Position numbers and translations under genes: made by a program | The notes under the pieces: model-generated | Database searches by the model: none | The model's input: the letters and a program-made list of their open reading frames with translations, nothing else | Told to the model about the DNA's origin: nothing | In this document: in pieces, positions 7,211 through 10,092 of the stretch | Layout: each line of letters begins with the position of its first letter | Numbering within the stretch: the stretch's first letter is position 1 | Assembly: GCA_011525185.1 (NCBI GenBank) | Contig: WTIQ01000446.1 | Coordinates: 1 to 10,092 of the forward strand | DNA from: Paracoccaceae bacterium | Lineage (GTDB): Bacteria; Pseudomonadota; Alphaproteobacteria; Rhodobacterales; Rhodobacteraceae | Direction: 5' to 3' | DNA length: 10,092 nt

Positions 7211-7774
7211 ATGCCGTCAGCGCGCATCTTTGATCATCCAATGGCTGATGAGTTTTTGCAGGCTTATTGTCGAGAAGCGTCTTTGACCTTTTTGCTTGGA
7301 TCAACGCCTTGGGACATCGATGAGGCCATGACAGAGTTCGGCTTTGACATTGGACCATTCGAACTTCAGGATCAGATAGGATTGGATGCGATCTTCCAAC
7401 ATATCAACTGGGGCTTACTTGATTATGAGCAAGAGCACTGGGCCTTGATCCCAAAGAGAATGTTCGAATTGGGTAAACTGGGTAAAAAGACAGGTGCAGG
7501 GTGGTACCGCTATCCAGGCGGCGCTGGAAAAGTCGAAGATCCAATTGTCGCAGATTTGGCTTTGGAAGAGGCGCATTTTGCCCGATTGCAACGGAACGAA
7601 TATGATACCTTGGATATTCAAAACCGGCTGCTTGCGGCGATAAATCAGACCGCTTCTCGCCTAAGTGCATCGGGTGACCCTTCGCACGCATCGGAAGAAT
7701 TAAACTTAGCCCTAAAAGAGTTTGGCTTCCCAAACAGACAGCGTATCAAACTAACCTATGAAAGTAGCTTATAG
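7211..7774 (+). CDS. 3-hydroxyacyl-CoA dehydrogenase C-terminal half only (possible pseudogene)
   Basis: These 187 residues match only the C-terminal part of FadB/FadJ-like 3-hydroxyacyl-CoA dehydrogenases. The first C-terminal domain shows FGFDIGPFELQDQIGLD (about 43-59) and the ending LGKKTGAGWYRYPGG. It is followed by a second, degenerate repeat with LLAAINQ and a final segment ASEELNLALKEFGFP, which aligns by eye with the family's ASDIDLALxxGFGFP ending. The NAD-binding Rossmann domain, the catalytic His-Glu region and any crotonase domain are absent; boxR lies immediately upstream in a different frame. The frame itself has no internal stop. The ATG has only a weak GAG (7202-7204) before it. 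It is either a truncated remnant left by rearrangement or a stand-alone C-domain protein, unable by itself to bind NAD. Intact relatives would serve beta-oxidation of box pathway products. Confidence 0.75.
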   Translation: MPSARIFDHPMADEFLQAYCREASLTFLLGSTPWDIDEAMTEFGFDIGPFELQDQIGLDAIFQHINWGLLDYEQEHWALIPKRMFELGKLGKKTGAGWYRYPGGAGKVEDPIVADLALEEAHFARLQRNEYDTLDIQNRLLAAINQTASRLSASGDPSHASEELNLALKEFGFPNRQRIKLTYESSL

Positions 7775-7838
7775 AGAGTGTTGCGCCAAATCACATTCAG
7801 CAAACATGCCCTAAAATGTTCTTGCAGTAGTAACTAAG

Positions 7839-7848
7839 CGAGGCCTCG
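7839..7848. repeat. Perfect 10-bp palindrome CGAGGCCTCG
   Basis: A gapless palindrome in the convergent intergenic gap (7775-7886), flanked by GC-rich sequence. It could be part of a transcription-end structure or a protein-binding site; nothing else in the sequence decides this. Confidence 0.35.
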
Positions 7849-7855
7849 GCATAAC

Positions 7856-7883
7856 GCGGCTCGCATTCAAAAATGAGGGCCGC
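7856..7883. terminator. Hairpin between convergent operons, possible bidirectional terminator
   Basis: GCGGC (7856-7860) pairs with GCCGC (7879-7883). Inside it, T-G and C-G pairs, one G-A mismatch and CATT/AATG around a CAAA loop extend the stem to about eleven pairs. It sits four bases beyond the gentisate dioxygenase stop (minus strand) and about 80 bases beyond the dehydrogenase fragment (plus strand), where both units should end. Neither side has a clean T-tract, so intrinsic termination is not certain. Confidence 0.45.
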
Positions 7884-7886
7884 GCC

Positions 7887-9002
7887 TTACGTCTTTGTAG
7901 TGATTTCATGTCGGGCAAAGTTGAGCTTTTCCATGATCGGAGCATCGGAAAAGTGGAAAAGGTCAAATTCTGAAATTGCCTCCAAGGACCATTCGATCCA
8001 CGAGGGCACGACGAAAATGTCGCCTTTGCGCAGAGTGTAGCGTTTGCCTGCAAGCTTGACGCTACCTGTTCCTTGAAACACTTGGAAGACAGATGAGCCA
8101 ACCTCTCGTCTTGATTGCGATGTTGCACCTTGGCGCAGGCGGTGAAATTGACATCTTATGGTGGGCAACACATCGCCTCCATTCGTGGGATTTACAAAGC
8201 GAATGGCTGCATGTCCTGGACTTTGGGTCACGTTATGTCCCTCCGCTTCAAGCGCCAGTTGCTGGCGTAGAGCTGCATCCGTATGCACCCACCGATAGGC
8301 TGGCAGAGGTGAGTTCATCTGTTCATCTAAGGCACTTAACGGACGAATACCGGGGTGCCCCCAGAGCCGTTCCGCCCGCGAGAGATCGGGCGTGCTAAGA
8401 TCAGAGACCACATCAGGACCAAATTCAAAAAAGCCCACATCCATCTGTTGTCCAAAAGGAATGTCTAACCCATCAAGCCAGACCATTGGCTCCGTTGCGA
8501 TATTTTGATGCCCATGAAATTTCCATCCAGGTGTGAGCAAAAGATCACCGCGCGACATGCGAACGGGGTCGCCATCAACGACGGTCCACACGCCTTCCCC
8601 TTCGATCACAAAGCGAAATGCATTTTGCGCATGTCGGTGTTCAGGCGCATTTTCTTGCGGTCCAAGATACTGTACAGCGGCCCAAAGTGTCGGAGAAATA
8701 TAGGCCCGCCCGCCCAAGCCAGGGTTGGCAAGACCAATCGCGCGTCTTTCTCCGCCGCGTCCAACCGGCACCAACTCTCCCGACTGAGCTGCCAGCGCAT
8801 AGAGCGTGCTCCAGTCCCAAATATGCGTAACGGCTTCTGGTTTGGGATGCGGCGGCATGAGATTTGCGGTTTGCGTCCAGAGTGGATTGAGGTGATGTTT
8901 TTGAAAATCAGCATAAAGCTTGCGCAACGCGGGCGTATCTTCGGGCTGCATGCTGCCGTGTGGGGCTGAAGTCGCTTTGTCTGTCTTCTGATTATCTGTC
9001 AT
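7887..9002 (-). CDS. gtdA: Gentisate 1,2-dioxygenase (bicupin)
   Basis: This enzyme is a non-haem Fe(II) ring-cleaving dioxygenase turning gentisate (2,5-dihydroxybenzoate) into maleylpyruvate. The 371-residue product has the two-cupin layout and typical length. The first cupin carries APEHRHAQNAFRFVIEGEG with candidate metal ligands His122 and His124, and WKFHGHQN with His163 and His165. It also has the WLDGLDIPF stretch characteristic of gentisate dioxygenases. The C-terminal cupin (about residues 285-365) contains GSSVFQVFQGTG, KGDIFVVPSW and FHFSDAPI. About 20 polar residues precede the conserved core. The start is supported by GGGAGA (9012-9017 on the complementary strand), nine bases upstream. 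It follows the P450 gene after 18 bases, so the two are probably cotranscribed, convergent to the box genes. The usual partners (maleylpyruvate isomerase and hydrolase) are not in the window. Confidence 0.92.
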   Translation of the reverse strand: MTDNQKTDKATSAPHGSMQPEDTPALRKLYADFQKHHLNPLWTQTANLMPPHPKPEAVTHIWDWSTLYALAAQSGELVPVGRGGERRAIGLANPGLGGRAYISPTLWAAVQYLGPQENAPEHRHAQNAFRFVIEGEGVWTVVDGDPVRMSRGDLLLTPGWKFHGHQNIATEPMVWLDGLDIPFGQQMDVGFFEFGPDVVSDLSTPDLSRAERLWGHPGIRPLSALDEQMNSPLPAYRWVHTDAALRQQLALEAEGHNVTQSPGHAAIRFVNPTNGGDVLPTIRCQFHRLRQGATSQSRREVGSSVFQVFQGTGSVKLAGKRYTLRKGDIFVVPSWIEWSLEAISEFDLFHFSDAPIMEKLNFARHEITTKT

Positions 9003-9020
9003 CTGAGCAGGTCTCCCGTT

Positions 9021-10092
9021 TTAGTGGAGTTTGACGGGCAAATGGGTAAAGCCGCGAAACCGTGCCAGCGGTAGGCGTTGGGCCGCTCCATTCGCTTTCA
9101 ATTGAGGAAATTTTTGAAACAGTTTGCCAAGCGCGATGCGTCCCTCCATACGCGCAAGCGTTGCTCCAAGGCAGACATGAATGCCCGTGATAAAAGCGAT
9201 GTGTCTGTTACGTTTGCGGGTGATATCGAAGGTATTGGGGGCCTCAAACTCTTCTGGGTCGCGGTTGGCACCCGCGATAGAGGTATGGATATAAGTGCCT
9301 TTCTTAATCACATGATGCCCGAGATCAATATCCTCTCCAGCTTGGCGATTGCCGATTTGTAGGGGACTTTCCACACGGAGGCACTCCTCGACGGCGGTAG
9401 AGATCAAACTTGGGTCTTCCAAGAGTTTTTGATGCTGGCTTGGGTTGTCCAAAAACAACCCCACGGAATTGCTGACAAGGCTTGTGGTGGTTTCATGTCC
9501 TGCGTTCAAAAGAAAGATACAGTTTTGGATCAGTTCCTCTTGCGTGAGCCTGCGCCCTTCATGCTCACCAAAGATCAGGCTTTCCAAAACTTCGCCTTCT
9601 TGTGCCCCGTCAGGATGGGTGCGACGGTGGTTGATCAAATCGTCAAGCACTGTGCTGAATTCAGTGACCGCCTGATTGCCCGCTGCCATGCCTTTTGCCG
9701 AGACAACGGGATCCAGGGCACCTAAGATAGAGACAGAATATCCACGTAATTTCTTTCGGTATTCTTCAGGTATGCCAAGCATGAATGAGATAATTTCTGT
9801 TGGGAGAACCATCGCAAAATCGCTGACCATGTCGATCTCATCGCGCTCTTCAATGTCTTGCAGCAAGCGGTCTACGATCTCGTGAATAAGACGATCCATT
9901 TCACGCAGTTTACGCGGTGTGAAGGCTCCAGAGATGAGTTTGCGCACGGCCGTATGATAGGGGGGATCATTGAAAATGAGGCTTGTTGTGTGGTGGGTCA
10001 AGAGCGGGCATTTGCCAAATTTTTTGCCAAACTGTTCGGTTTTATCCGACAGCATATCTCGTGACCTATAAACAGCGAGACAATCCTCATAC
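9021..10092 (-). CDS. Cytochrome P450, 5' end outside window
   Basis: A soluble bacterial class P450. The frame stays open to the right edge (in-frame residues YEDCLAVYRSRD precede the internal ATG at 10055), so the gene starts beyond the window and about 357 residues are visible. From the start to the end are an NDPPYHTAVRKL segment (helix C region; the usual form is DPPxHxxxR), the I-helix oxygen-activation motif AGHETTT, the K-helix pair Glu-x-x-Arg in EECLR, and the haem loop FITGIHVCLGATLAR with the axial cysteine codon at 9171-9173. All core motifs are intact. The substrate cannot be told from the sequence. Position before gentisate dioxygenase suggests hydroxylation or dealkylation of an aromatic compound. 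No ferredoxin or ferredoxin reductase partner of its own is visible; BoxA is a reductase but is dedicated to BoxB. Confidence 0.93.
   Translation of the reverse strand, partial: YEDCLAVYRSRDMLSDKTEQFGKKFGKCPLLTHHTTSLIFNDPPYHTAVRKLISGAFTPRKLREMDRLIHEIVDRLLQDIEERDEIDMVSDFAMVLPTEIISFMLGIPEEYRKKLRGYSVSILGALDPVVSAKGMAAGNQAVTEFSTVLDDLINHRRTHPDGAQEGEVLESLIFGEHEGRRLTQEELIQNCIFLLNAGHETTTSLVSNSVGLFLDNPSQHQKLLEDPSLISTAVEECLRVESPLQIGNRQAGEDIDLGHHVIKKGTYIHTSIAGANRDPEEFEAPNTFDITRKRNRHIAFITGIHVCLGATLARMEGRIALGKLFQKFPQLKANGAAQRLPLARFRGFTHLPVKLH

Noticed and set aside
8274..8287. Perfect TGCA-N6-TGCA palindrome (TGCATCCGTATGCA)
   Set aside because: It lies deep inside the gentisate dioxygenase coding region, where it encodes a VHTDAA segment, and lacks the TTAT extension shared by the other three motifs; probably chance.
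8505..8969. 154-codon open frame on the plus strand inside the gentisate dioxygenase gene
   Set aside because: Antisense to a well-supported gene with intact motifs; no domain recognised.
1..10092. RNA genes, insertion sequences or CRISPR arrays
   Set aside because: No tRNA- or rRNA-like stretch, transposase motif or regularly spaced repeat was seen on either strand.

Overview
The window looks like an accessory aromatic-degradation locus from an alphaproteobacterium. Gene content and protein style resemble the marine Rhodobacterales (Roseobacter group), and base composition is close to 50% GC by eye. The taxonomic reading is an inference from gene content and was not tested by any search.

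Positions 1-7774 (+ strand) hold most of an aerobic benzoyl-CoA ('box') cluster. In order: the 3' end of a benzoate-CoA ligase gene, an alpha/beta-hydrolase, a small DUF309 protein, boxC, boxB, boxA, the regulator boxR, and a gene for only the C-terminal half of a 3-hydroxyacyl-CoA dehydrogenase. The first three genes are packed end to end (1-base overlap, then abutting TGA/ATG). boxC, boxB and boxA are separated by 57-88 bases, and boxR follows boxA after 109 bases.

The pathway runs as follows. The ligase makes benzoyl-CoA. BoxA passes NADPH electrons to the di-iron oxygenase BoxB, which forms the 2,3-epoxide. BoxC opens the ring hydrolytically to 3,4-dehydroadipyl-CoA semialdehyde and formate. 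BoxR (HTH plus shikimate-kinase-like domain) is the expected benzoyl-CoA-responsive repressor. The semialdehyde dehydrogenase (boxD), thiolase and uptake genes are not in the window.

Positions 7887-10092 (- strand) hold a convergent second unit: a cytochrome P450 (5' end beyond the right edge) followed after 18 bases by gentisate 1,2-dioxygenase. The convergent gap (7775-7886) contains a strong hairpin and a perfect 10-bp palindrome.

The points most worth a second look are three copies of TGCATTAT at gene boundaries next to boxC and boxR (candidate BoxR operators), the DUF309 gene embedded in the operon, the orphan dehydrogenase half, and the P450-gentisate dioxygenase pair. No RNA genes, insertion sequences or CRISPR arrays were seen. 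The core is a known pathway; I found no clear evidence of a wholly new system.
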